DNA of 64,000 bases, taken from positions 186,001 to 250,000 of the forward strand of contig NZ_JAUCBM010000001.1 of the NCBI RefSeq assembly GCF_030362795.1, given 5' to 3'. The notes below the pieces were generated by a model that saw only the letters and a list, made by a program, of their open reading frames with translations, ran no database searches and was not told where the DNA came from. This DNA comes from Pseudochrobactrum kiredjianiae. GTDB taxonomy: Bacteria; Pseudomonadota; Alphaproteobacteria; Rhizobiales; Rhizobiaceae. Positions 45,315 to 55,017 of the stretch are shown here, one piece after another (within the stretch, counting starts at the first letter, position 1; the number at the start of each line of letters is the position of its first letter). Both the position numbers and the translations under genes were made by a program.

Positions 45315-46361
45315 ATGAACAAGCTGATTACAACGACTGCTGCATTGGCAATTGCTGCTGTAGCCGGTGCTACCGCCGCTCAGGCTCGCGAACAGATTCA
45401 GGTTGCCGGTTCGTCAACCGTTCTGCCATATGCGAAGATCGTTGCTGAAACTTTCGGCGAAACCTATCCAGATTTCAAAACCCCTGTGATTGAATCCGGC
45501 GGTTCGGGTGCAGGTATCAAAGATTTCTGTAAAGGTGTTGGCGAAAACACAATCGATATCGCCAATGCATCCCGCGCGATGAAATCTTCTGAGCTCCAGT
45601 CCTGCATTGATGCAGGTGTTAAAGATGTACAGGAAGTCCGCATCGGTTATGACGGTATCGTATTCGCAACCGACATCAATGGTCCGGATTGGAAGCTGAC
45701 ACCGGTTGATGTTTACAAGGCGCTGGCTGCGAAAATCGTTGTAGACGGCAAGCTGGTTGATAATCCAAACACCAAGTGGAATCAGGTTAACGCCGCTCTG
45801 CCGGATTGGGATATTGCTGCTTACATTCCGGGTGAAAAGCACGGTACCCGTGAAGTTTTCGAAGAAAAGCTGCTCGCTGACGGTTGTAAAGAAAGCGGCG
45901 CACTGGAAGTCATTAAGGCCGGTGGTGCCGATGATAAAGCTGCTGCCAAGACCTGTATTGCTGTGCGTAAAGACGGTAAGGCTGTTGATATCGATGGCGA
46001 TTACAGCGAAACACTCGCACGTATCAGCGCCAACAAAACCGGCGTTGGTGTATTCGGCCTGTCCTTCTACGAAAACAATGCAGACAAGCTGAAAGTTGCA
46101 GCTGTGAATGATGTTGTGCCGACAGCCGATGCAATCGCCAAGGGCGAATATCCGGTATCGCGTCCATTGTTCTTCTACGTGAAAAAAGCCCATATCGGTG
46201 TGATCCCGGGTCTCAAAGAATATGTGGATTTCTTCCTTGCCGACCAGATGGTTGGTGATGACAGCCCGCTGGCAGATTACGGTCTGGTGCCTGCACCGGA
46301 AGCAGAGCGCAAAGCACAGCGCGATGCCTTTGCAGCCGGTACTGTGATGCAGGTTAAATAA
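45315..46361 (+). CDS. pstS: Phosphate ABC transporter substrate-binding protein PstS
   Basis: 348-residue periplasmic phosphate-binding protein. The signal peptide is residues 1-24, cut after AAQA. The mature protein begins REQIQVAGSSTVLPYA, with the phosphate-binding SGGSGAGIKDFC and GEKHGTREVFEEKLL. GGAG is nine bases before the ATG. First gene of pstSCAB-phoU-phoB, under a triple Pho box. A stem-loop behind it may let pstS mRNA accumulate over the rest of the operon. Confidence 0.96.
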   Translation: MNKLITTTAALAIAAVAGATAAQAREQIQVAGSSTVLPYAKIVAETFGETYPDFKTPVIESGGSGAGIKDFCKGVGENTIDIANASRAMKSSELQSCIDAGVKDVQEVRIGYDGIVFATDINGPDWKLTPVDVYKALAAKIVVDGKLVDNPNTKWNQVNAALPDWDIAAYIPGEKHGTREVFEEKLLADGCKESGALEVIKAGGADDKAAAKTCIAVRKDGKAVDIDGDYSETLARISANKTGVGVFGLSFYENNADKLKVAAVNDVVPTADAIAKGEYPVSRPLFFYVKKAHIGVIPGLKEYVDFFLADQMVGDDSPLADYGLVPAPEAERKAQRDAFAAGTVMQVK

Positions 46362-46372
46362 TTTGAATATGG

Positions 46373-46410
46373 TCCGGGTGCAGATAATCTCTGCGCCCGG
46401 ATTATCTTTT
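46373..46410 (+). terminator. Intercistronic stem-loop between pstS and pstC
   Basis: TCCGGGTGCAGA (46373-46384) with TCTGCGCCCGGA (46390-46401), one G-T pair, then a T-rich stretch. Either a partial terminator or an mRNA-protecting stem; both are common behind binding-protein genes. Confidence 0.65.
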
Positions 46411-46437
46411 GTCGTGGACGGTGATCAGGGAATTTAA

Positions 46438-47925
46438 ATGTCGATCATGCTGGTCTTAACAATTGTGTTCGTGCTCGGTGTGGCAGGGTTTTTCCTTGGC
46501 CGCGCAAAAGCGGTTGCACAATTGAATGCCGTAAAAAATGTGGCTGATAAGAAAGAAAAACCGCATTCCCGTCCGCATTATCACGGATGGTGGGTTTTCT
46601 CTCTGACTGTGATGCCGGCGCTTATTTTGTTTGTCGTCTGGTCACTGAGCGCTACCGTCTATCTCGAGCAGACTGCCAAGTCGCAGTTGAATGATGCTCT
46701 GGGCAAAACCGAAAATTACAGCGAAAGCCTGACGCTCGGCGTGGTGAAAAGCCTCGCTTACGGGCTTGAGCGTCTTGATCCGCAGAGCCGTGAAAACCTG
46801 CCGCAAACCTACGGTGAAGTCCGTGCGCTGATGGCTGAAAAAGGCGTCGCACTGGCAACCGAAGGTCATGATGTGATGGTACCGGTCGCGGTGCAGTGGG
46901 ATAAGGCAGCTGCTTTATCTTCCAATATCCGCGCAGCCCTCACTATTGCATTGGCTATTGCCGGATTTATCTTCGGCTGGATGACGATTGCGCCGCGCGT
47001 CCGCGCCCGCAACAATGTGGAAAACATTGTGCTATGGGGACTGATCGCTGCCTCCACAATCGCCATTCTCACCACTGTCGGCATTGTTTTCTCGATGCTG
47101 TTTCAGACAATCAATTTCTTCAGCGATGTTCCGGCCTATGAGTTCTTCTTCGGTACGGTATGGGATCCGCGTTTTGCGGCAGCCGGTGCTACAGATTCGC
47201 ATGGTCAGTTCGGTCTGATCCCGCTGCTGGCCGGTACGCTCTATATCGCGCTGGTTGCGATGGTCTTTGCGGTGCCGGTTGGTCTGTTCGCCGCGATTTA
47301 TATGTCGGAATATGCCGGTGCCCGCACCCGCGCTATTGTGAAGCCGCTGCTGGAAGTGCTGGCCGGTATTCCGACCATTGTTTACGGTTTCTTCGCGCTG
47401 GTCACAGTCGGACCATTCCTGCGCGATCTGAGTGCTGCACTGACCGGCGGTCAGGGTTTTATTATGGCGCAGAGCGTGCTCACTGCCGGCTTAGTGATGG
47501 GCGTGATGCTGATCCCGTTCGTGTCCTCCCTGTCGGATGATATTATTACCGCTGTGCCACGTTCGCTGCGCGACGGTTCGCTGGGACTGGGTGCCACCCG
47601 TTCCGAGACAATCAAGCGTGTAATTCTGCCTGCTGCACTCCCGGGTATTGTCGGTGCGCTGCTGCTGACGGCTTCGCGCGCTATTGGCGAGACCATGATC
47701 GTGGTGCTTGCTGCCGGTGTGGCTGCCAACCTGACGATTAACCCGTTTGAAGCGATGACAACGATCACTGTTAAGATCGTCAATCAGCTGACGGGTGACC
47801 TTGAGTTTAACTCACCGCAAACACTGGTGGCTTTTGCACTGGGTATTACGCTCTTCTTCCTGACACTGCTGATGAATATTTTCGCTCTCTACATTGTGCG
47901 TAAATATCGGGAGCAATATGAATGA
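46438..47925 (+). CDS. pstC: Phosphate ABC transporter permease PstC
   Basis: 495-residue inner-membrane permease. It is longer than E. coli PstC because of an N-terminal extension of about 190 residues with its own membrane segments, matching the domain (DUF3708-type) found in many alphaproteobacterial PstC proteins. The ABC permease core follows, with AIYMSEYAGARTRAIVKPLLEVLAGIPTIVYG and the cytoplasmic EAA-type loop LGATRSETIKRVILPAALPGI. Its stop overlaps the pstA start (ATGA at 47922). Confidence 0.94.
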   Translation: MSIMLVLTIVFVLGVAGFFLGRAKAVAQLNAVKNVADKKEKPHSRPHYHGWWVFSLTVMPALILFVVWSLSATVYLEQTAKSQLNDALGKTENYSESLTLGVVKSLAYGLERLDPQSRENLPQTYGEVRALMAEKGVALATEGHDVMVPVAVQWDKAAALSSNIRAALTIALAIAGFIFGWMTIAPRVRARNNVENIVLWGLIAASTIAILTTVGIVFSMLFQTINFFSDVPAYEFFFGTVWDPRFAAAGATDSHGQFGLIPLLAGTLYIALVAMVFAVPVGLFAAIYMSEYAGARTRAIVKPLLEVLAGIPTIVYGFFALVTVGPFLRDLSAALTGGQGFIMAQSVLTAGLVMGVMLIPFVSSLSDDIITAVPRSLRDGSLGLGATRSETIKRVILPAALPGIVGALLLTASRAIGETMIVVLAAGVAANLTINPFEAMTTITVKIVNQLTGDLEFNSPQTLVAFALGITLFFLTLLMNIFALYIVRKYREQYE

Positions 47926-49238
47926 CCGATGCAGTTTTCACTCCCAAGGCAACATCCAGTGCGCCTGCACGCCGTGATATTGGCCTGAAGCGCCGCTATG
48001 CCGCCGAACGCCGTTTCCGTATCTATGGCATGATTGCGATCGGCATTGGCATCTTCTTCCTCTGCGCCTTGTTTCTTTCTGTTGTTTCCAAGGGCTACAC
48101 AGCCTTCTGGCAGACAACGATTGAAATTCCGGTGCTGCTGGATGAGAAGGTGATTGATCCGTCAAATGAGCGTGCAACGAATCCGAATGTGCTGATTACC
48201 GCGAATTATCCGCTGCTGGTGCGTAATGCGCTGGCCGATAAGCTCGGCGTGGACAAATCCAATCGCCCTGCCATGCGCGACATGACCCGCGTCTATTCAG
48301 ACGGTGTGCGCTTGCAGCTGCGTGAAATGGTGATGGCAGATCCGAAACTGATCGGCACAACGCAGACAGTTAAATTTCTTGCCGCTGCGGATATGGATTC
48401 TGCCAATAAAGGCCAGATTGATCTGACAGTTGATCAGAGCAAGCGTAAAGTCTCTGACCTGCAAGTTGGCTGGATGAAGACCCTGAAGGATGAGGGCGTG
48501 ATGCGCCAGTCCTTCAATACCGGTCTGTTCACCATGGGGGCTTCCAGTCGCCCGGAAACGTCTGGTCTGGGTGTCGCTCTGATCGGCTCGCTCTATATGA
48601 TGCTGATCGTGCTGGTTTTTGCTCTGCCGATTGGTGTGGCTGCTTCGATATACTTAGAAGAATATGCGCGTAAAAACCGCTTCACCGATATTATTGAAGT
48701 CAACATCAACAATCTGGCTGCGGTGCCGTCTATCGTGTTCGGTTTGCTGGGCTTGGCAGTCTTCATTAACTTCTTTGGTATGCCGCGCTCCGCCTCGCTG
48801 GTGGGTGGTCTGGTGCTGACACTGATGACACTGCCGACCATCATTATTGCAACACGTGCAGCGCTGCGTGCAGTGCCACCTTCAATCCGTGCGGCAGCTC
48901 TGGGGCTTGGTGCTTCCAAAACGCAAGTTGTGTTCCATCATGTGCTTCCGCTTGCAGCCCCTGGCATTTTGACCGGTACCATTATCGGTCTGGCACAGGC
49001 GCTCGGTGAAACCGCACCATTGCTGCTGATCGGTATGGTGGCCTTTGTTGCCAATGCGCCGGTCACCCCGATGGATCCTGCGACGGCATTGCCGGTACAG
49101 ATTTTCATGTGGGCGAATGAAGCAGAACGTGCTTTTGTAGAGCGGACATCAGGTGCGATTATCGTGCTCCTCCTGTTCCTCGCTGTGATGAATATTGTTG
49201 CGATCATCTTGCGCCGTCGTTTCGAGCGTCGCTGGTAA
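47922..49238 (+). CDS. pstA: Phosphate ABC transporter permease PstA
   Basis: 438-residue permease. It has an N-terminal domain of about 190 residues (DUF3333-type, as in other rhizobia), then the core with [33 protein letters not shown] and the EAA loop [21 protein letters not shown]. It starts inside the pstC stop, so the two permease subunits are coupled. It pairs with PstC to form the membrane channel driven by PstB. Confidence 0.94.
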   Translation: MTDAVFTPKATSSAPARRDIGLKRRYAAERRFRIYGMIAIGIGIFFLCALFLSVVSKGYTAFWQTTIEIPVLLDEKVIDPSNERATNPNVLITANYPLLVRNALADKLGVDKSNRPAMRDMTRVYSDGVRLQLREMVMADPKLIGTTQTVKFLAAADMDSANKGQIDLTVDQSKRKVSDLQVGWMKTLKDEGVMRQSFNTGLFTMGASSRPETSGLGVALIGSLYMMLIVLVFALPIGVAASIYLEEYARKNRFTDIIEVNINNLAAVPSIVFGLLGLAVFINFFGMPRSASLVGGLVLTLMTLPTIIIATRAALRAVPPSIRAAALGLGASKTQVVFHHVLPLAAPGILTGTIIGLAQALGETAPLLLIGMVAFVANAPVTPMDPATALPVQIFMWANEAERAFVERTSGAIIVLLLFLAVMNIVAIILRRRFERRW

Positions 49239-49255
49239 ATCCGAAGGAACCGGCT

Positions 49256-50077
49256 ATGAACCTGATGAATGACTATACATTAGAAAAAACACTCGGAGAG
49301 AAGATGAACGCCTTGCCTAAAAAAATCAAAATGCGCGGGGACAAGGTCAAGGTTTTCTACGGTGAAAAACAGGCTTTGCACGGCGTTGATCTGGATATTG
49401 AAGAAAACAGTGTGACTGCGCTGATCGGCCCTTCGGGCTGTGGTAAGTCGACTTTCCTGCGCTCACTCAACCGTATGAATGATACGATTGAAGGCTGCCG
49501 CGTTGAGGGACTGATTACACTCGACGGCGAGGATATTTACGATCCGAAAATCGATGTGGTGGAACTGCGGGCCCGTGTTGGCATGGTCTTCCAGAAACCA
49601 AATCCGTTTCCGAAGACGATCTACGAAAACGTCTCTTATGGCCCGCGTATTCACGGCCTTGCACGTACGCGTGCGGAGCTGGATGAAATCGTTGAAAAGA
49701 GCCTGCGCGGCGCCAGCCTTTGGGAAGAGGTTAAAGACCGTCTCAATGATGCAGGCACCGGTCTGTCCGGTGGACAGCAGCAGCGTCTTTGCATTGCCCG
49801 TGCGATTGCGGTGAGCCCAGAAGTTATTCTGATGGATGAGCCTTGTTCGGCACTTGATCCGATTGCGACCGCAAAGGTTGAAGAGCTGATTGATGAGTTG
49901 CGCCGTGACTATACGATTGTCATCGTAACACACTCCATGCAGCAGGCAGCACGTATTTCGCAGACAACCGCGATGTTCCATTTAGGCAATCTGGTTGAGG
50001 TGGGTGACACGGATATGATGTTCACCACGCCGAAAGAAAAACGTACGCAGGACTATATTACCGGCCGTTTCGGCTGA
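49256..50077 (+). CDS. pstB: Phosphate ABC transporter ATP-binding protein PstB
   Basis: 273-residue ABC ATPase. Walker [10 protein letters not shown], signature [14 protein letters not shown] and Walker [14 protein letters not shown] are all intact, with the PstB-type [18 protein letters not shown] block. AAGGA precedes the ATG at 49256; a shorter start at MNALPKK is possible. Powers import through PstCA and, with PhoU, signals phosphate status in the Pho system. Confidence 0.96.
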   Translation: MNLMNDYTLEKTLGEKMNALPKKIKMRGDKVKVFYGEKQALHGVDLDIEENSVTALIGPSGCGKSTFLRSLNRMNDTIEGCRVEGLITLDGEDIYDPKIDVVELRARVGMVFQKPNPFPKTIYENVSYGPRIHGLARTRAELDEIVEKSLRGASLWEEVKDRLNDAGTGLSGGQQQRLCIARAIAVSPEVILMDEPCSALDPIATAKVEELIDELRRDYTIVIVTHSMQQAARISQTTAMFHLGNLVEVGDTDMMFTTPKEKRTQDYITGRFG

Positions 50078-50106
50078 TCTGAACTGAAGCGTAAAAAGAA
50101 AAAGAT

Positions 50107-50146
50107 AGAGCATTTTCTATGAGGCAAACGAAGCCGGAAATGCTCT
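50107..50146. repeat. Small palindromic repeat between pstB and phoU
   Basis: Arms AGAGCATTT (50107-50115) and AAATGCTCT (50138-50146) around a 22-base loop. It looks like the AGAGCATTTTC family of rhizobial intergenic hairpins. Confidence 0.5.
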
Positions 50147-50194
50147 GGAGTTTTACAGCCTGCTTTGGCAGTGCCACAGGATAAGGAAATTTCC

Positions 50195-50917
50195 ATGCCG
50201 TCACAGCATACGGTTACGTCCTATGATGAAGAACTGAAGTTTCTCGCACGCAAGATCGCCGAAATGGGCGGTCATGCGGAGCGCATGGTTGAGCAGTCTG
50301 TCAAAGCAATTGTGACTGCGGATAATGCACTGGCGCAGCGTGTGATATCCGAGGATCTGATCCTTGATGCAGGCGAGCGTGAGATTGACGAAAAAGCGAT
50401 TATGATTATCGCCAAACGTCAGCCTATGGCGGTTGATCTGCGTGAAATTATCGGTGCAATCCGCATCTCCGCTGATCTGGAACGCGTGGGCGACATGGGC
50501 AAGAATATTGCCAAACGTGTTGCTGCCGTGTCTGAAACCCGTCAGTCAGTTAAGCTGTATCGTGGTCTGGAAACACTGGCCGAGCTTGCACGCACCCAGC
50601 TGAAAGATGTGCTGGATGCCTATGCAACGCGCTCCGTGACGCAGATCAATATTGTGCGCGACCGCGATGATGAAATTGATGCGATGTATACATCGCTGTT
50701 CCGCGAACTTCTGACTTATATGATGGAAGACCCGCGAAATATTACAGCATGTACGCATCTTTTATTCTGTGCCAAGAATATTGAGCGTATCGGCGACCAT
50801 GCTACCAATATTGCCGAGACAGTCTATTATATTGTTACAGGTAGTCAGATGCCGCCGGATCGTCCGAAAGATGATCTGAGCCATGATGTCGTACTCGACG
50901 AATTGCATAAAAACTAA
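50195..50917 (+). CDS. phoU: Phosphate signalling regulator PhoU
   Basis: 240-residue protein with two PhoU three-helix repeats, each carrying the conserved metal-site E(x)DxxD-like blocks (RISADLERVGDMGKNIAKR and FCAKNIERIGDHATNIAE). It restrains Pst transport and PhoR/PhoB signalling when phosphate is plentiful. Start at 50195 (MPSQHTVTSYDEEL) has AAGGAAAT upstream; the frame is open ten codons further. Part of the pst operon. Confidence 0.95.
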   Translation: MPSQHTVTSYDEELKFLARKIAEMGGHAERMVEQSVKAIVTADNALAQRVISEDLILDAGEREIDEKAIMIIAKRQPMAVDLREIIGAIRISADLERVGDMGKNIAKRVAAVSETRQSVKLYRGLETLAELARTQLKDVLDAYATRSVTQINIVRDRDDEIDAMYTSLFRELLTYMMEDPRNITACTHLLFCAKNIERIGDHATNIAETVYYIVTGSQMPPDRPKDDLSHDVVLDELHKN

Positions 50918-50982
50918 GCTGCTTTAACCAAGCAGCAGAGATGCGGCACTTTCGGGTGCTGCAAATCAGAATGAAGAAGCCC

Positions 50983-51007
50983 TGCATTCCGGCTTTGCCG
51001 GAATGCA
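50983..51007. other. Perfect hairpin between phoU and phoB
   Basis: TGCATTCCGGC (50983-50993), TTT loop, GCCGGAATGCA (50997-51007). No T-run follows, so it is more likely a processing or stability element than a terminator. Confidence 0.45.
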
Positions 51008-51044
51008 AATGCCCCCTTATGTCTAAATGAATAGTGGATACGCA

Positions 51045-51731
51045 ATGTCACACACGCCAAGAATCGCGGTCGTTGAAGACGAAGAAGCCATCAGCGAACT
51101 GCTGCGCTATAATCTCGAAGCTGAGGGTTATCAGGTCGATACAATTCTGCGCGGCGATGACGCTGAAATTCATTTGCGTGAAAACGTGCCGGATCTTCTG
51201 GTGTTGGACTGGATGCTGCCGGGTGTTTCCGGCATTGAACTGTGCCGTCGGTTGCGCCAGCGGGCTGAAACCGAGCGTCTGCCGATTATCATGCTAACAG
51301 CGCGTGGCGAGGAATCAGAGCGCGTGCGTGGTCTGGCCGTTGGTGCAGATGATTATGTCGTCAAACCTTTCTCAACGCCGGAACTGCTGGCGCGTATCAA
51401 AGCCATGCTGCGCCGCGCCAATCCGAGCGTGTTGTCTCATGTGCTGAAAGTTGGTGAGATTGTTCTCGATCGCCAGCAACATCGTGTTTATCGCAAAGAG
51501 CGCGAAATTAAGCTCGGACCGACAGAGTTCCGCCTGCTGGAATATTTCATGATGGCACCGGGACGTGTGTTCTCGCGCACGCAATTGCTGGACGGTATCT
51601 GGGGACGCGATATTTACGTCGATGACCGCACGGTTGATGTGCATATTGGCCGTCTGCGCAAAGCGATTAATACAGGTCGCGAAGTGGATCCGATTCGCAC
51701 CGTGCGCGGTGCCGGATATGCCTTTGGCTGA
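51045..51731 (+). CDS. phoB: Phosphate regulon response regulator PhoB
   Basis: 228-residue OmpR-class regulator. Receiver domain with the acidic pair VVEDEE, phospho-acceptor D55 in LLVLDWMLPG and the switch lysine in YVVKPF. C-terminal winged-helix DNA-binding domain ends with DDRTVDVHIGRLRKAIN and IRTVRGAGYAF. Start at 51045 (MSHTPRIAVVEDE) gives the family N-terminus. It should bind the Pho box before pstS. The histidine kinase PhoR is not found next to it or elsewhere in the window. Confidence 0.95.
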   Translation: MSHTPRIAVVEDEEAISELLRYNLEAEGYQVDTILRGDDAEIHLRENVPDLLVLDWMLPGVSGIELCRRLRQRAETERLPIIMLTARGEESERVRGLAVGADDYVVKPFSTPELLARIKAMLRRANPSVLSHVLKVGEIVLDRQQHRVYRKEREIKLGPTEFRLLEYFMMAPGRVFSRTQLLDGIWGRDIYVDDRTVDVHIGRLRKAINTGREVDPIRTVRGAGYAFG

Positions 51732-51761
51732 CGCGTTCATGACTGAGTGATAGAAACAGGC

Positions 51762-51795
51762 AACCGGTGTGAAATTATTTCATGCCGGTTTTTTC
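51762..51795 (+). terminator. Terminator of phoB
   Basis: AACCGG (51762-51767) with CCGGTT (51785-51790), an inner TGAAAT/ATTTCA stem, then a T-run, 30 bases after phoB. Confidence 0.75.
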
Positions 51796-52278
51796 ATGCG
51801 CTGATTCTGATGAAGCTGTTCTCCGGCAGGTAGTTGGAGCCGGTAAACGGACATGAGATCACGCAATAAAACCAATTTGTAACAGTCTGTAATGAATTAT
51901 GACTAACGCTAAAGTATTAGGAAAGGCATGATGCTGCCAGCGATGAAATAAGGCAATAACGTACCGAAATTGCTACAGAGTCATGGTTGATTGCAGCACT
52001 GTATTTATCATGTCAGGCCAATAAGAGTGGCGTAAATAGTACTTTAGTAATCTCTCAAAATAGCGCGTTAACATGGTGTTAATGAATGGAGCGCATTTTC
52101 TTGAGGTAAATTTTAACCGGTTCTTGGTAATCGGTACGTGACTATAAAACCGGCCTGGTGCCTTTATTTAGCCCTAATAGGCCGCGAGTTTCCCGAGGCC
52201 TGTTCCGATGGCAGCCTGCATACAGGGCGCTGACGGAAAAAAGGCTTTTGACGATAAACATTTGATGAGGATGAACTG
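51796..52278 (+). promoter_or_regulatory. Upstream region of the SleB-like hydrolase, with CtrA box
   Basis: About 480 bases without a gene. It holds a GANTC site (GAGTC, 51978-51982), a perfect TTAA-N7-TTAA box at 52068-52082 and a leader hairpin AGGCC/GGCCT at about 52179-52201. The CtrA-like box lies about 200 bases before the TTG start of the hydrolase gene. Confidence 0.45.
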
Positions 52279-53223
52279 TTGAAACGCTCTTATTTAGCGA
52301 AAACACTGTTTATCGGTGCTCTGGTTGCCACACCGTTCATTTTAGCGGGCTGCACAACCACCTCGACCGGTTCAAAATCTGAAAAAGTTACCCCTGCCAA
52401 GGAATCGGGTGTTACCATCCGCAATGGCAAAAAAACCTACACCTACACATCCAAAGACCGTGAATGTCTCGAGCGCGCGATGTTCTTTGAATCAGCCCGC
52501 TCCAGCCGTGATGGTCTTGTTGCAGTCGGCACCGTGGTAATGAACCGTCTGGTTTCAGAGAAGTATCCTGAAACTGTTTGTGGCGTTGTCGGACAGAAAA
52601 ATCAGTTTGCACCGGGCGTTATGAGCCGCGCTATGAATTCCAAAGCGCTGCCGGATGTAAAAGAAGCGGCAGATGCCGTACTCAAGGGTGAACGTCATCC
52701 GCAGCTGAAAAACGCAATGTTTTTCCATACCGCCGGTTTGAAATTCCCGTATAAGAATATGCATTATGTGCTGGTTGCCGGTGGTAATTCTTTCTACGAA
52801 AAGCGTCGCAAAGACGGTACGCTGGAATCGCCGCTGCCACAGACACCTTATAACCTTGCGGCTGCCTATGAGCCGAGAGGCCAGTCTATGCCGGATGCCA
52901 CTTATAACGTGACAGAACCAACAGGTAAGACAGATCGTCTTCCTGCTGCTGCACCGGTTATGGTCGCTTCCGCTTCCCAGCAGCGGATTGCGCCTGTGCC
53001 TGCCGGTATGAGCGAGGGCATGCAACCGGTTGCTGCAGAAGCGCCGGTACAGGTCGCCTATCATGTGCCGACACCAGCGCAGCTGCCGTTTGAAACCAAG
53101 CCTGTTGCAGTCTCAACGACGCAAAATGCGTTTGCAGCGGGTGCGGAAGATGTGAATATGCAGAAAGTTGATGCAATCGGTGCATTGCTGTTGAAGCAGG
53201 ATCGTCCTGAACCTGCTCTCTGA
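52279..53223 (+). CDS. SleB-like cell-wall hydrolase, lipoprotein
   Basis: 314-residue lipoprotein with a TTG start (52279), eight bases after GAGG; no ATG is available in frame nearby. The signal peptide ends in the lipobox LAGC with Cys25. The Hydrolase_2/SleB domain spans about residues 60-170 (ECLERAMFFESARSSRDG, VMNRLVSEKYPETVCGVV). The remaining 140 residues are Pro- and Ala-rich and low in complexity. Members hydrolyse peptidoglycan; here it would act on the periplasmic side of a membrane. Its long upstream region carries a CtrA-like box. Confidence 0.87.
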   Translation: MKRSYLAKTLFIGALVATPFILAGCTTTSTGSKSEKVTPAKESGVTIRNGKKTYTYTSKDRECLERAMFFESARSSRDGLVAVGTVVMNRLVSEKYPETVCGVVGQKNQFAPGVMSRAMNSKALPDVKEAADAVLKGERHPQLKNAMFFHTAGLKFPYKNMHYVLVAGGNSFYEKRRKDGTLESPLPQTPYNLAAAYEPRGQSMPDATYNVTEPTGKTDRLPAAAPVMVASASQQRIAPVPAGMSEGMQPVAAEAPVQVAYHVPTPAQLPFETKPVAVSTTQNAFAAGAEDVNMQKVDAIGALLLKQDRPEPAL

Positions 53224-53244
53224 TCTGGATCAATATATCTTATA

Positions 53245-53273
53245 AAAAAAGCCCGCACTGTGCGGGCTTTTTT
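53245..53273. terminator. Bidirectional terminator after the SleB-like gene
   Basis: Perfect 13-bp stem AAAAAAGCCCGCA with its complement around CTG, between two convergent lipoprotein genes. Confidence 0.9.
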
Positions 53274-53286
53274 GTATGATAAGAGG

Positions 53287-53565
53287 TCAGCGCGGCACAA
53301 CCACAGGCTGATAAATAACCATTGGCGTGGAGAATTGCGGCCGGTCATTCTGCCAGGCGCGGATATCTGCACGGCGATCCAGATGAATTTGCAGCAGACA
53401 ATTGGACATGGCCTCTGATTTTGGTTTGAAACCATAGCTCAGGCAGGTTTTCTCATCTTCTGCGCGTTGCTGTTCAGGTGTCAGCGTGGTGCAGCCTGCC
53501 AGAGTGATGACAAACAGTCCTGCAATGAGACTCAGTTTTTGCAATGATGTGATGTTTCGGTTCAT
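53287..53565 (-). CDS. Small lipoprotein of unknown function
   Basis: 92-residue protein with a lipoprotein signal peptide: basic MNRN start, hydrophobic core and lipobox LAGC (Cys25). The mature part has two more cysteines (KTCLSYGF and SNCLLQ) and ends PVVVPR. Conserved proteins of this size and cysteine pattern occur in rhizobia without known function. It shares a terminator with the SleB-like gene on the other strand. Confidence 0.7.
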   Translation of the reverse strand: MNRNITSLQKLSLIAGLFVITLAGCTTLTPEQQRAEDEKTCLSYGFKPKSEAMSNCLLQIHLDRRADIRAWQNDRPQFSTPMVIYQPVVVPR

Positions 53566-53722
53566 GGATGAGTTCCGATAAATATGACTTCATCTGACAT
53601 ATTAGCGCTGATTAGTGGTTGTGGCTATCGATATGATGTTAAAAATCCTGCAGGTGAGGGCTGGTCGGATCGGATTGGCAGGAGTATCTGTGATGGTGAA
53701 TGAAAATAAGCGGAGTATGTTG

Positions 53723-54988
53723 ATGTCAGATTTCAGCCAAAATAATCATGCGGATGCGGTGATTGATCCGATTAAACTGGATAAGCTGGCAGAGGTTGCG
53801 GTTAAAGTCGGCCTGCAATTGCGCAAGGGGCAGGATCTGGTGATTACTGCGCCGGTTATTGCATTACCGCTGGTACGCCGTATTGCGGAACATGCCTATA
53901 AAGCCGGTGCCGGACTGGTGACGCCGTTCTTCTCCGATGAGGATATGGCGCTGTCGCGTTTTCAATATGCGCCGGATGAGAGCTTTGATCACGCCAGCGA
54001 CTGGCTCTATCAGGGCATGGCAAAAGCCTATGAAAACGGTGCCGCGCGTCTGGCAATTACCGGTGATAATCCGATGCTGCTCTCTGCACAGGATGCCGGT
54101 AAGGTTGCCCGTGCGAATAAAGCTTTGTCGATGGCCTATCAGCCTGCGCTGGAAAAGATCGCTGGTTTCGACATTAACTGGAATATTGTGTCCTATCCGA
54201 ACCCGTCCTGGGCAAAGCTGGTCTTTCCTGACGATACGCCGGAAGTTGCGACCCATAAGCTGGCTGAGGCTATTTTTGCTGCCTCGCGTGTGAATAATAC
54301 TGATCCGGTGGCCGCATGGGCAGATCATAATGCGCAATTGCGCAAGCGCACAAAAATCCTCAATGAGCGCAATTTCCGCTCACTTCATTTCACCGGACCG
54401 GATACAGATCTGACCGTTGGTCTGGCCGATGGTCATGAATGGCATGGCGGCGCATCAACCGCTAAAAACGGTATTACCTGCAATCCGAATATTCCGACAG
54501 AAGAAGTCTTCACAACGCCGCATGCTTTGCGTGTTGAAGGAACGGTTTCCAGCACCAAGCCATTGTCGCATCAGGGCACGATTATTGATGATATTCGTGT
54601 GCGTTTTGAAGGCGGCCGGATTGTTGAAGCCAAAGCCAGCAAAGGCGAGGCTGTGCTGAACAAGGTGCTTGATACGGACGAAGGTGCCCGTCGTCTGGGT
54701 GAAGTGGCACTGGTGCCGCATTCCTCGCCGATCTCTCAGAGTGGCTTGCTGTTCTATAACACGCTGTTTGATGAAAATGCCGCCAGCCATATTGCGCTTG
54801 GTCAGTGCTATTCCAAATGTTTCGTCAATGGTGCCGATCTCACACCGGAGCAGATTGCGGCACAGGGCGGCAATAAGAGCTTTATCCATATCGACTGGAT
54901 GATCGGCTCCGATAAGATCGATGTTGATGGCATTGCACAGGATGGCACAAGCCAGCCGGTCATGCGCAAAGGCGAATGGGTCGCCTGA
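53723..54988 (+). CDS. M29-family aminopeptidase
   Basis: 421-residue metallo-aminopeptidase of the T/PepS (M29) family. N-terminal DPIKLDKLAEVAVKVGLQLRKGQDLVITAP is typical. Metal ligands are in the C-terminal half: EVFTTPHALRVEG, LGEVALVPHSSPIS, the H(x)ALG-type SHIALGQCY and SFIHIDWMIGS. The frame is open 36 codons upstream; GGAG seven bases before the ATG at 53723 fixes the start. Cytoplasmic peptide degradation is the likely role. Confidence 0.9.
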   Translation: MSDFSQNNHADAVIDPIKLDKLAEVAVKVGLQLRKGQDLVITAPVIALPLVRRIAEHAYKAGAGLVTPFFSDEDMALSRFQYAPDESFDHASDWLYQGMAKAYENGAARLAITGDNPMLLSAQDAGKVARANKALSMAYQPALEKIAGFDINWNIVSYPNPSWAKLVFPDDTPEVATHKLAEAIFAASRVNNTDPVAAWADHNAQLRKRTKILNERNFRSLHFTGPDTDLTVGLADGHEWHGGASTAKNGITCNPNIPTEEVFTTPHALRVEGTVSSTKPLSHQGTIIDDIRVRFEGGRIVEAKASKGEAVLNKVLDTDEGARRLGEVALVPHSSPISQSGLLFYNTLFDENAASHIALGQCYSKCFVNGADLTPEQIAAQGGNKSFIHIDWMIGSDKIDVDGIAQDGTSQPVMRKGEWVA

Positions 54989-55017
54989 TAGCCGCTGCGA
55001 TAATTATAGAAATATGG

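Noticed and set aside
45414-46193. 259-residue open frame opposite pstS
   Set aside because: Shadow of pstS; translation is not protein-like and lies wholly within the coding strand of a certain gene.
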